Assembly (NCBI GenBank): GCA_943324725.2
Contig: CALPMR020000128.1
Span: 1-8,245 of the forward strand
Origin: Bordetella parapertussis
GTDB taxonomy: Bacteria > Cyanobacteriota > Cyanobacteriia > PCC-6307 > Cyanobiaceae
Length of the DNA stretch: 8,245 bases
Reading direction: 5' to 3'
Made by a program: the position numbers and the translations under genes. Positions 1 to 5,940 of the stretch are shown here, piece by piece. Under the pieces are notes generated by a model. It was not told the origin of the DNA. It was given only the letters and a program-made list of their open reading frames with translations, and made no database searches. Every line of letters begins with the position of its first letter. Positions within the stretch are counted from its first letter, which is position 1.

Positions 1-1046
1 ATCCCCATCCGCCGGCTCTCTCGTTGCTGCGCCACTTCTCGGCGCCGGTCAAGCTGGAGCTGGGCCGGCCCACCAGCGAGCTGGTGCACCTGTTCGCCTG
101 TGACAGCGACGCCTTCGCCCGCTGGGATGCGGGCCAGACCCTGCTGCGTCAGGCGGTGCTGGCCCGGGTGGTGGGCTCGGCCGAGGCACCGGGCGATCCC
201 CACCGCGAGCAGCTCGATGAGCAGTTGATCGAGGCCTGTGGCCGCATCCTGGCCGATCCCAGCCTGTCGGAGGCCAGCCGTTGCGCCCTGATGGCCCTGC
301 CGGGCTTGGCGGAGCTGGAGGACGCCATGGCCGAGCCCGATCCGCCGGCGCTGTTTCTGGCGCTGCGCAGCCTGGAGCGCCGTTTTGGCAGCGCCCTGGC
401 CGAGCCGCTGCAGGCGGCCCTGGAGCGCTGCACGCCCCAGTGGCCCCTGGTCTGGCCAGAGGGCCTGGGCGATCGGATGCTCACCGGCCTGATCTGGAGC
501 TGGCGGGCGGCGGCGGGCGACCCGGCGGCGATCGCCTCAGCCCGGGCCGCTGTGGATGGCGGTTCGATGACCCTGGCCCGGGCCGGCCTGCGGGCCCTGC
601 AGAACCAGCCGGGTGAGGCGCGAGCCGAGGCGATGGCGGCTTTTTACCAGCGCTGGCAGGACAAACCGGTGATCCTCGATGCCTGGTTTGCCCTGGAGGC
701 GGCGGCCCCGTTCAGCGATGGCCTGGAGCGGGTGGCGAATCTGTTGACCCATCCGCGCTTTGATCCCACCGCCCCCAATTCGGTGCGGGCGGTGCTGGGC
801 GGTCTGGCCGGTAACCCGCTCGTGTTCCACGCGGCCGACGGCCGCGGCTATCGCTTCATGGCCGAGCAGATCGCCTGGCTCGATGGCCGCAATCCGATCA
901 CCGCCTCACGCCTGGCCAAGGTCTTCAGCCGCTGGCGCAGCTATGGATCTCAGCGACGCCAGGCCATGCATGGGGCCCTGGAGCAGCTGGCCGCTGCCCA
1001 GCTCTCCACCAACACTCGCGAGGTGGTGGAGCAGTGTCTGGGCTGA
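1..1046 (+). CDS. pepN: Aminopeptidase N (M1 family), C-terminal part, 5' end outside window
   Basis: PepN is a cytosolic zinc aminopeptidase that removes N-terminal residues from peptides during protein turnover. The reading frame is open from base 3 and enters from upstream, so the TTG at 24 is an internal Leu codon and not a start. About 347 residues are visible, against roughly 870 for the whole family member. They cover the end of the catalytic region's beta domain (the PALSLLRHFSAPVKL stretch, typical of bacterial PepN) and the all-helical C-terminal domain. The last 90 residues carry the PepN-type signature NSVRAVLGGLAGNP, then FHAADGRGYRF and FSRWRSYG. The zinc-binding HExxH and GAMEN motifs would lie upstream and cannot be checked. 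The frame is intact with no frameshift and ends in TGA, followed at once by two small hairpins. Identity is confident from the C-terminal signature; catalytic competence cannot be judged here. Confidence 0.93.
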   Translation, partial: PHPPALSLLRHFSAPVKLELGRPTSELVHLFACDSDAFARWDAGQTLLRQAVLARVVGSAEAPGDPHREQLDEQLIEACGRILADPSLSEASRCALMALPGLAELEDAMAEPDPPALFLALRSLERRFGSALAEPLQAALERCTPQWPLVWPEGLGDRMLTGLIWSWRAAAGDPAAIASARAAVDGGSMTLARAGLRALQNQPGEARAEAMAAFYQRWQDKPVILDAWFALEAAAPFSDGLERVANLLTHPRFDPTAPNSVRAVLGGLAGNPLVFHAADGRGYRFMAEQIAWLDGRNPITASRLAKVFSRWRSYGSQRRQAMHGALEQLAAAQLSTNTREVVEQCLG

Positions 1047-1048
1047 GC

Positions 1049-1063
1049 GCCAGGAATCCTGGC
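1049..1063 (+). terminator. Hairpin directly after pepN stop
   Basis: GCCAGG and CCTGGC form a perfect 6-bp stem around the 3-base loop AAT, two bases after the pepN TGA. No T-run follows, so it is not a classical intrinsic terminator, though cyanobacterial 3' hairpins often lack one. It may protect the pepN mRNA 3' end or help terminate transcription. Confidence 0.4.
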
Positions 1064-1070
1064 TTCGCAA

Positions 1071-1087
1071 CGCTGCAGAACGCAGCG
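1071..1087 (+). terminator. Second tandem hairpin between pepN and the small secreted-protein gene
   Basis: CGCTGC (1071-1076) and GCAGCG (1082-1087) form a perfect 6-bp GC-rich stem with the loop AGAAC, seven bases after the first hairpin. Two adjacent perfect stems in a 40-base spacer look more like a functional 3' end than chance. No T-tract follows. The stem ends two bases before an in-frame ATG at 1090, which would make that ATG an awkward start. Confidence 0.4.
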
Positions 1088-1129
1088 ACATGCTGCCGTG
1101 GCCAGAATCGCTGCATCTAGCGTCCCGTC

Positions 1130-1135
1130 AGGGAG
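1130..1135 (+). promoter_or_regulatory. Ribosome binding site deciding the TTG 1141 start
   Basis: AGGGAG lies 5 bases before TTG 1141. It is the clearest Shine-Dalgarno-like sequence near any start in the window, and it supports TTG 1141 over the in-frame ATG at 1090. Confidence 0.5.
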
Positions 1136-1140
1136 ATCCC

Positions 1141-1488
1141 TTGGTCAAGAGCTCCGGTCCCTTGGTTCCGCTCCTGCTGGTTGCGGAGTTGCTGGTTCTG
1201 GGCCATGGGTTGATGCCCCTGGCAGCCCAGGCCGAGGCGCAGCCACCCTCCCGGCTTCGCCCCGGCTGGGGCTTTGACTGGCGCCATCCGGATCGGGCCA
1301 GCTGCCGGGAGATCACGCCGGCGGTGCTGCCCTATTGCTCCCGCTGCCGAGAGGTGCCCGATGCCTATGGCAGCGGCATCGATGCCCAGTCCTGTTATCT
1401 GGTGCCGAAATTTGAATACATGATCTTCCCCACCGCCGAGGGCTGTGAAACAGGTCTGGGGAAATTCAAGGCCAATGGTGGCCACTGA
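1141..1488 (+). CDS. Small secreted cysteine-containing protein, unknown function
   Basis: I do not recognise a named family. From the TTG at 1141 the product is 115 residues. It has a basic start (MVKSSG), a hydrophobic stretch at about residues 8-24, and a plausible signal-peptidase site after LAAQA (residue 31). The mature part of about 84 residues has five cysteines (residues 55, 66, 69, 85 and 102), including a CSRC pair, and aromatic stretches GWGFDW and FEYMIF. I prefer TTG 1141 because AGGGAG at 1130-1135 sits 5 bases upstream and the signal peptide then has normal length. An in-frame ATG at 1090 would give 132 residues but lies against a hairpin and lacks a clear ribosome site. It is probably a periplasmic or lipid-free exported protein; five cysteines could form two disulfides with one left over. 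It lies downstream of pepN and runs tail to tail into the glycosidase-like gene. Confidence 0.7.
   Translation: MVKSSGPLVPLLLVAELLVLGHGLMPLAAQAEAQPPSRLRPGWGFDWRHPDRASCREITPAVLPYCSRCREVPDAYGSGIDAQSCYLVPKFEYMIFPTAEGCETGLGKFKANGGH
1470..1483. other. Small hairpin in the last codons of the secreted-protein gene
   Basis: GGCCA (1470-1474) and TGGCC (1479-1483) form a 5-bp stem with loop ATGG, inside the final codons and just before the convergent junction with the glycosidase-like gene. It might help both transcripts end, but it is short and has no T-tract. Confidence 0.2.
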
Positions 1489-1493
1489 GGGGT

Positions 1494-2849
1494 TCAGGGC
1501 AGAGGCGGCGGTGGTTGAAGGCGGCCGCGAATGTTGCGCGCCGGCAGGCTGAAGGCCTGGCCGCTGCGTACTGGCCCGAAGGTCTGGCCATGGAGCGCCG
1601 CGAAGGCCTCCTTGCGGTAGGTACCGCCTTCGGGGCCAGCGAATTGACCCCAGAGCCCCTCCCAGTAGAAATAGATCACGCCATGGCCCCGGTCGGCCGC
1701 GAGGCGCACGTTCTCGCTGATGGTGGCCATGTCCGGCGTGCGGCCACCGAAGCCGGCCAGGATGCCGATTTCCACGGGCATGCCCCAGCCGCGGGCCTTG
1801 AGCAGGGCGGGTTGGTTCAGATCCTTGGCGAATCCCCTGACGGAATAGGCATAGTTCTGAATCACCAGATCGTCGACCAGTTCCCCCAGGGCCCAGAGCT
1901 CCCAGTCCTGCAACCACTGGTTGTAGGCGAAGCGGAAGGGACCCGGCGAGAGGCTGATCACGGTGCGCCTTGCTCCGGCTGCCTGCTGCAGGCCGCCCCG
2001 CAGCTCCCGCAGCAGGCCGGTGAGCTGCTGGCGCCGCCAGCGCATCCAGGCGCGGTCCGTGAAGCTGGCGGGGGGTTCGCGGCCGGTCTGGCTCTGGTAG
2101 AGATTGCGGGTGTAGTCGTCGTAGCCCAGCTCCACCGGCCAGGCGAAGTGGTCATCCAGCTGGATGCCATCAACGCCGCAGCGCCGCACGATTTCGGTGA
2201 TCAGGCCGATGAAGCGGGCCCGCACTCCGGGATGGGCCGGATTCAGCCACACCCGCAGATCCTTCAGCGGTGAGCTCTGCAGGCTGGCGCCGTGCAGGGC
2301 ATAGAGGCTGCTGCCATCGGCGCGGCGCAGCACCCATTCCGGGTGCTGACGCACCACCTCGGCATCGGCCGGTTCCATCAGGCCGTACTCGAACCAGGGG
2401 ATCACCTGCATGCCGCGGCGCTGGGCGGCCCGGGTCAGCCGGCAGATCGGATCGAGATCGGGGTTCACGGCCGCCAGTGCCGGTTCCAGCGGTGCATGGC
2501 GACTGCGATGGAAGGTGGTGCCCCGGCTCCAGACATTGGGATACAGGGTGTTGAAGCCCGTCTCCGAGAGCTGCTGCACCGCGATCTCGATCCGCTGCGG
2601 GTCGTAGTACATGGGGCTGGGGCTGTTGGTCAGCCAGACCCCCACCCGGCGCCCGATCGGTTCGGGCAGGCGGTTGAGGCCCCCGGGTGGCAGGGCCTGG
2701 CTGGGCAGGGCTCCGGCGAGTTGCAGGACGCCCGTCAGCAGCAGGGTGAGGCCCAGGGGCAGGCGGCGTTTGAGCTGGGCGAGGCGTTTCAGGGGGGCCA
2801 GGGGCGGCATCGCTGGGCTCTCAGCCGCGGTTGGGCGAAGTCGGGCCAT
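1494..2849 (-). CDS. Secreted glycoside hydrolase-like protein, GHL10/DUF187 family
   Basis: Proteins of this family fold as a TIM barrel resembling family-10/13-like glycosidases and are usually exported. The true substrate in cyanobacteria is not known; a cell-wall or extracellular polysaccharide is a reasonable guess. The 451-residue product has a basic N-terminus, a hydrophobic segment at about 31-48 and a likely cleavage near ALPSQA (residue 52). The barrel spans about residues 69-400, with family-typical strands RVGVWLTN (68-75), GFNTLYPNVWSRG (98-110), VIPWFEYGL (149-157), GVDGIQLDDHF (225-235), DLVIQNYAY (327-335) and GVIYFYWEGLW (390-400). The acidic pair in QLDDHF is the expected functional centre. 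The tail is proline rich (PPPPLP). An alternative start is Met14 (ATG at 2810), which gives a more usual signal peptide and has a weak GAGAG upstream; ATG 2849 has no visible ribosome site. Downstream of prs on the same strand, about 170 bases away, so it may be cotranscribed or have its own promoter. Confidence 0.85.
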   Translation of the reverse strand: MARLRPTAAESPAMPPLAPLKRLAQLKRRLPLGLTLLLTGVLQLAGALPSQALPPGGLNRLPEPIGRRVGVWLTNSPSPMYYDPQRIEIAVQQLSETGFNTLYPNVWSRGTTFHRSRHAPLEPALAAVNPDLDPICRLTRAAQRRGMQVIPWFEYGLMEPADAEVVRQHPEWVLRRADGSSLYALHGASLQSSPLKDLRVWLNPAHPGVRARFIGLITEIVRRCGVDGIQLDDHFAWPVELGYDDYTRNLYQSQTGREPPASFTDRAWMRWRRQQLTGLLRELRGGLQQAAGARRTVISLSPGPFRFAYNQWLQDWELWALGELVDDLVIQNYAYSVRGFAKDLNQPALLKARGWGMPVEIGILAGFGGRTPDMATISENVRLAADRGHGVIYFYWEGLWGQFAGPEGGTYRKEAFAALHGQTFGPVRSGQAFSLPARNIRGRLQPPPPLP

Positions 2850-3020
2850 GGCACAAGGGCGGCTCGGGGGTGGATGGCCTGGGATTGGCTGGCGCCCGGG
2901 GATCGGCGGGGAATGATTGGGTGGCTACGGCCAGGAGGGGCTCCCGCCGGGGCAGCAGCACTGCGTGGCACCGCTGGACAACAGGCCATTGGAATTGAAC
3001 GCAACATCGAACGCAGTCCT
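2850..3020. other. Spacer between prs and the glycosidase-like gene
   Basis: This 171-base spacer holds no credible coding sequence and no strong promoter on the minus strand. Near the prs end it contains a short direct repeat and one arm of a long-loop inverted repeat, both described separately. A poor GGAG/CTCC hairpin is visible around 2934-2945. Confidence 0.6.
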
Positions 3021-3027
3021 TCAGCGG
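2971..3027 (-). terminator. Weak candidate stem-loop at the 3' end of prs
   Basis: CCGCTGGAC (2971-2979) can pair with GTC (3016-3018) and CAGCGG (3022-3027), leaving a 3-base bulge. This gives nine pairs with a 36-base loop. One arm overlaps the prs stop codon. The long loop, the bulge and the lack of a U-tract make it only a weak terminator candidate. Confidence 0.2.
2997..3015. repeat. Short direct repeat GAACGCA x2, 12-base period
   Basis: GAACGCA occurs at 2997-3003 and again at 3009-3015, separated by ACATC, just downstream of the prs stop on the minus strand. The match is exact but short. It could be a weak protein-binding site or chance. Confidence 0.4.
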
Positions 3028-4037
3028 AACATCGAGCTCACCGAGCTCTCCTGGTGAATGCGCCAGATCGCCTCGCCGAGCACTTTGGCGACGGAGAGCA
3101 CCTGCAGCTGCGGGAAGCGGCGCTCCGGTCCGAGGGGGATGCTGTTGGTGACGACCACCTCCTCGAACAGGCCCGGTTCGGAGAGGCGCTCGCTGGCCGG
3201 TGGCGAGAACACCGCATGGGTGGCGCAGCACAGCACCCGGGCGGCGCCCCGTTGGCGCAGCAGCCGGGCGCCGGCGCAGATGGTGCCGCCGGTATCGATC
3301 ATGTCGTCGATCAGGACGGCGGTTTTACCGGCCACATCGCCGATCACGGTGAGACTTTCGGCCACGTTGTGGCCCGAGCGGCGCTTGTCGATGATTGCCA
3401 GGGGGGCATCGCTCATCTGTTTGGCGAAGGCCCGGGCCCGGGCCACGCCACCCACATCAGGGGAGACCACCACCACTTCGCCGAGGTTGCGGGTGCGCAG
3501 GTAGTCCACCAGCACCGGCGAGCCGTAGATGTGGTCGCAGGGGATGTCGAAGTAGCCCTGGATCTGGGAGGAGTGCAGGTCCATGGCCAGCACCCGGTCC
3601 ACCCCCGACTTGACCAGCAGATTGGCCACCAGCTTGGCGGTGATCGATTCACGGCCCGCCGTCTTGCGGTCGGCGCGGGCGTAGCCGTAGTAGGGCACCA
3701 CGGCGGTGATCTGCCGGGCGGAGGCCCGCCGGCAGGCATCCACCATGATCAGCAGCTCCATCAGGTGGTCGTTGACGGGCGCACAGGTGGGCTGGATCAG
3801 GAAGACGTCGCAGCCACGGATCGACTCCTGGATCTGGATGTAGAGCTCGCCGTCGGCGAAGCGCTTGATCACCCTGGGGCCATCAGGGACGCCCAGATAG
3901 GCGCCGATTTCCCGGGCCAGCTCGGGGTTGGAGTTGCCGCTGAACAAGCGCAGCCGGCGGTTGTCCTGCTGGGCCTGGGAAAGAACCCCGCTCGGTTCCA
4001 CCCGCTGGGTGGGGGCCGTGGTCGAGAAACTGGTCAC
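3021..4037 (-). CDS. prs: Ribose-phosphate pyrophosphokinase (PRPP synthetase)
   Basis: This enzyme transfers pyrophosphate from ATP to ribose 5-phosphate, giving PRPP for purine, pyrimidine, histidine, tryptophan and NAD synthesis in the cytosol. From GTG 4037 the product has 338 residues, close to the usual cyanobacterial length. Visible motifs are LFSGNSNPELA (31-41), FADGELYIQI (60-69), the ATP-site loop YARADRK (119-125), the family signature DLHSSQIQGYFD (153-164), SPDVGGVARARAFAK (192-206), and the PRPP-binding loop VLIDDMIDTGGT (241-252). The C-terminus SSVSSMFR is typical of cyanobacterial copies. The frame stays open upstream to 4307, but that segment is low-complexity, non-family sequence and overlaps the divergent gene. 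GTG 4037 (MTSFSTT) is chosen because cyanobacterial relatives begin in this way; an ATG at 4061 is the alternative. No clear ribosome site is seen. About the first 25 residues before RRLRLFSG are variable. Confidence 0.95.
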   Translation of the reverse strand: MTSFSTTAPTQRVEPSGVLSQAQQDNRRLRLFSGNSNPELAREIGAYLGVPDGPRVIKRFADGELYIQIQESIRGCDVFLIQPTCAPVNDHLMELLIMVDACRRASARQITAVVPYYGYARADRKTAGRESITAKLVANLLVKSGVDRVLAMDLHSSQIQGYFDIPCDHIYGSPVLVDYLRTRNLGEVVVVSPDVGGVARARAFAKQMSDAPLAIIDKRRSGHNVAESLTVIGDVAGKTAVLIDDMIDTGGTICAGARLLRQRGAARVLCCATHAVFSPPASERLSEPGLFEEVVVTNSIPLGPERRFPQLQVLSVAKVLGEAIWRIHQESSVSSMFR

Positions 4038-4077
4038 GGCGTGGTGAGCGGTTCTGCACATTCCTGATGGTAGAAGC
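4038..4077. promoter_or_regulatory. Divergent start region of prs and the unknown gene
   Basis: Only 40 bases separate GTG 4037 (minus) and GTG 4078 (plus), or 67 if the plus gene starts at ATG 4105. On the minus strand TACCAT (4072-4067) resembles a -10 box placed 29 bases before the prs start, but no good -35 hexamer sits 16-18 bases further up. Any promoters of the two genes must overlap each other or lie inside the opposite coding sequence. Confidence 0.25.
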
Positions 4078-4740
4078 GTGACGGCCCTCCAGGCACGACC
4101 TGCAATGACGGTTTCTGAATCCAGGGCGGCCCAGCGGCCCACCTCCAGCGATCTGGGCCCCTCAGAACGGGCTCTGGTGCTGGTGGGCTTCGGGCTGCCC
4201 GGGTCCGTGGCAGTCGCTGGATTGCCGCCACTGCAGACGGTGGCGCAACGACTGTCCACCCTGCTCGCGCTGCCGACGCAGCGCCTCAGCCCGTTGCTGG
4301 ATCCCAACGCCGCCCTGACGGCCCTGCGGGCGGCTGCGGACAGCGAGGCCGCGGCCGCTGCTTCTCGCCAGGCTGGTGGCCCAAGCGGGCTGGCGGCCCT
4401 GGAGATCGATCCCGGCCTGGCACTGCCGGCCGGCGGCAGCTGGGCCGAGGCCCTGGGGGCCTGGCGTCAGCCCTGTGTGCTGGTGATCGGCGCTGACCAG
4501 CTGGCCTGTGGCTGGCCGGCCGCCGGCACGGCCCTGCTGCAGCGCTGGCGGGTGCCGCTGCTGGGGTTGTTGCAATGGGGTGGTGCCTGGGATGGGGCGG
4601 CGCGCCGCGGTGATGCGCTGCCCTGGCTGGGGATCGCGGCGGGGGATGGGGCCGCCGCAAGCTGGGGGGGTGGGGCTGATCCTGAGGCGGCCCTGGCGGC
4701 GGTCCTGACCCTGCGCTGGCAACACCTTGATCTGGGCTGA
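4078..4740 (+). CDS. Conserved-looking hypothetical protein divergent from prs
   Basis: I do not recognise a named family, though it has the feel of a lineage-specific picocyanobacterial protein. The product is 220 residues from GTG 4078, or 211 from ATG 4105 (MTVSESRAAQ). Neither start has a convincing ribosome site; ATG 4105 is equally acceptable. It has no signal peptide, and its hydrophobic stretches are short and broken by Gly and Pro, so it is probably cytosolic. It shows alternating beta-like segments (ALVLVGFGLPGS, CVLVIGADQLACGWP, VPLLGLLQWGGAWD) and an Ala-rich helical middle (LTALRAAADSEAAAAASRQ). This suggests an alpha/beta fold, but no P-loop (GxxxxGKS/T) or metal motif is present. 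The C-terminal part is rich in Gly and Ala. Codon use matches its neighbours, so there is no sign of recent transfer. It ends 24 bases from the LCP stop codon, tail to tail. Confidence 0.75.
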   Translation: MTALQARPAMTVSESRAAQRPTSSDLGPSERALVLVGFGLPGSVAVAGLPPLQTVAQRLSTLLALPTQRLSPLLDPNAALTALRAAADSEAAAAASRQAGGPSGLAALEIDPGLALPAGGSWAEALGAWRQPCVLVIGADQLACGWPAAGTALLQRWRVPLLGLLQWGGAWDGAARRGDALPWLGIAAGDGAAASWGGGADPEAALAAVLTLRWQHLDLG

Positions 4741-4764
4741 GCTCCCTAGGCGGTCCGCCCGCTA
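4741..4764. other. Convergent 24-base spacer with a small GC palindrome
   Basis: This separates the unknown plus gene from the minus-strand LCP gene. GGCGG-T-CCGCC at 4749-4759 is palindromic and could form a very short stem, since some of the inner pairs must open to make a loop. It is a poor but possible bidirectional transcription end. Confidence 0.25.
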
Positions 4765-5817
4765 TCAGTTGTTGCTCCAGATCGGCTTGGTCGCGTCCTT
4801 GCTGAGCTGACGCAGCTTGCCGTGGCTGGGTTTGGCCGGATCCAGGGGCAGGCTGGCGAATTGGATCGGGCGGTCGCTGTCCAGGCCCGCCGCCAGCAGG
4901 CTGAGGGCCTCCCGGGGACTGAGGTTGGTGTCGACCTTGTCTTGCAGGCTCTGCAGCAGATAGGCCAATCTGGCCAGCTGCTCCGGCTGGCGCAGGCGTT
5001 CATACAGCGCGGTCTCGAACGCCTGGTGGTTGAGGCGGCGGCCCGACTCACCCAGCCACGGGTCCTGAAAGCGCACCAGCTGCTCCACCTGGGCGCCGCC
5101 CAGCTCCTGCAGTCCGCCCTGGAGGTCGATCTTCAGTTTCTGGGCTTTGTCCTGGTAGCGCATCGTTCGGGGCGGATCGATCTCCAGTCCGCCGATGCCG
5201 TTGATCAGATCCCGCAGGGCACCGCGGGGCAGCACCAGGTAGCGGTCGGGTCGGGGGGGCTCCAGGCCGGTGAGTTCCCGCACCGCCCCGGCGGTCAGGG
5301 CCACCCCACCGCGGCTGTACAGGTCACCCAGGGCGATCGGTTGGCTGCTGCCGGGGATGGTCACCGCCAGGTCCCTGGGCAGGTTGAGCACCTGCAGCGG
5401 ACCTTTGGGATCGATCCGGATCAGCAGCAGGGCGTCGGCATTGGCCGGACCGGCGGGTGCTGCCCCGTTGCTGGTATCGCCGATCTTGTCGCTGTCGCTG
5501 CCGATCACCAGCAGGGTGATCGGTCGCCGTGGTTTTTCGGCCAGGGTCCCGGGGGTCAGCTCGGCCTTCGGTTCGAACGCCTTGTCGCGCGGATGCCAGA
5601 CCACACCCAGGGCCGTGGTCCCCAGCACCGCGCCGATCACCACCAGGGCGCCGCCGGCCAGCCGCGCCGCCGTCAGCTGTGGCAGGCGCGGCGTTGATCG
5701 CGGTTGCCCCGTCAGAGGCGCTGCATTCCCGCGACGCCGGCCCAGCCTGCGGCCGGGCCGGCCTTGGCCTGTGGGCTGGGATGACGGGGAAGGCGGACGA
5801 TCCCGGCGAGGAGGCAT
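4765..5817 (-). CDS. LytR-CpsA-Psr (LCP) family protein, divergent active site
   Basis: LCP proteins are membrane-anchored phosphotransferases that move lipid-linked glycopolymers onto the cell wall or related acceptors. The 350-residue product has a basic, Pro/Arg-rich cytoplasmic tail (1-50), one transmembrane helix at about 53-74, and an extracytoplasmic LCP domain from about 97 to 275. The domain shows ITLLVIGSD (100-108), ANADALLLIRIDP (125-137), LNLPRDLAVTIPG (144-156), DLINGIGGLEI (203-213) and LVRF...GRRLNHQ (247-265). Asp128 and the PRD arginine (148) are kept. Several usual key residues are not: the Arg of the RxDT motif is replaced around Asn126, the KIN(A/H) motif reads ALGD (162-165), and the RxRxD...DxGRxxRQ motif is degraded to RFQD...SGRRLNHQ. 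It may use a different substrate or be weakly active. The start ATG 5817 is the only Met upstream of the helix; no clear ribosome site precedes it. Family assignment is fairly sure; acceptor and donor are unknown. Confidence 0.82.
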   Translation of the reverse strand: MPPRRDRPPSPSSQPTGQGRPGRRLGRRRGNAAPLTGQPRSTPRLPQLTAARLAGGALVVIGAVLGTTALGVVWHPRDKAFEPKAELTPGTLAEKPRRPITLLVIGSDSDKIGDTSNGAAPAGPANADALLLIRIDPKGPLQVLNLPRDLAVTIPGSSQPIALGDLYSRGGVALTAGAVRELTGLEPPRPDRYLVLPRGALRDLINGIGGLEIDPPRTMRYQDKAQKLKIDLQGGLQELGGAQVEQLVRFQDPWLGESGRRLNHQAFETALYERLRQPEQLARLAYLLQSLQDKVDTNLSPREALSLLAAGLDSDRPIQFASLPLDPAKPSHGKLRQLSKDATKPIWSNN

Positions 5818-5940
5818 CGAGCCGGAGAGCGGATGGATGGCTATTCACTCTGACCCACTTCGGACCAAGGCGGCACCCGATCGGACCCGGCTGGGGAGCG
5901 TGACCGATAACTTGAGCTCCAGCACCCAGCCCCGTATCGC
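5818..5940. promoter_or_regulatory. Divergent spacer between the LCP gene and bciB
   Basis: This 123-base spacer must hold the start signals of two diverging transcripts. On the plus strand TAACTT at 5908-5913 is a weak -10 candidate for bciB without a matching -35. On the minus strand TTGGTC and AATAGC lie 17 bases apart upstream of the LCP start, each matching the sigma-70 consensus at only three positions. A TAA at 5908-5910 closes the bciB frame upstream. Confidence 0.25.

Noticed and set aside
760..1140. 5' part of the frame leading into the small secreted-protein gene
   Set aside because: Bases 760-1046 are in a shadow frame of pepN; the real gene begins after it, with the ribosome site at 1130-1135.
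1117..1917. Minus-strand frame of 266 codons spanning the convergent junction
   Set aside because: It overlaps both the secreted-protein gene and the glycosidase-like gene in another frame and shows no family motif.
2292..4067. Long plus-strand open frame of 591 codons opposite prs and the glycosidase-like gene
   Set aside because: It is antisense to two clear family genes, its translation is rich in His, Gly, Gln and Asp with no domain, and long antisense frames are expected at this GC content.
4038..4307. 90-residue N-terminal extension of prs in the same frame
   Set aside because: No homology to PRPP synthetases, it overlaps the divergent gene, and the family N-terminus is reached from GTG 4037.
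4162..4725. Minus-strand frame of 187 codons opposite the unknown gene beside prs
   Set aside because: This was considered as the true gene because the sense product is unrecognised. Its translation is rich in Gln, Arg, Pro and Gly without strand-like hydrophobic segments, while the sense frame has regular hydrophobic core segments and normal codon use.
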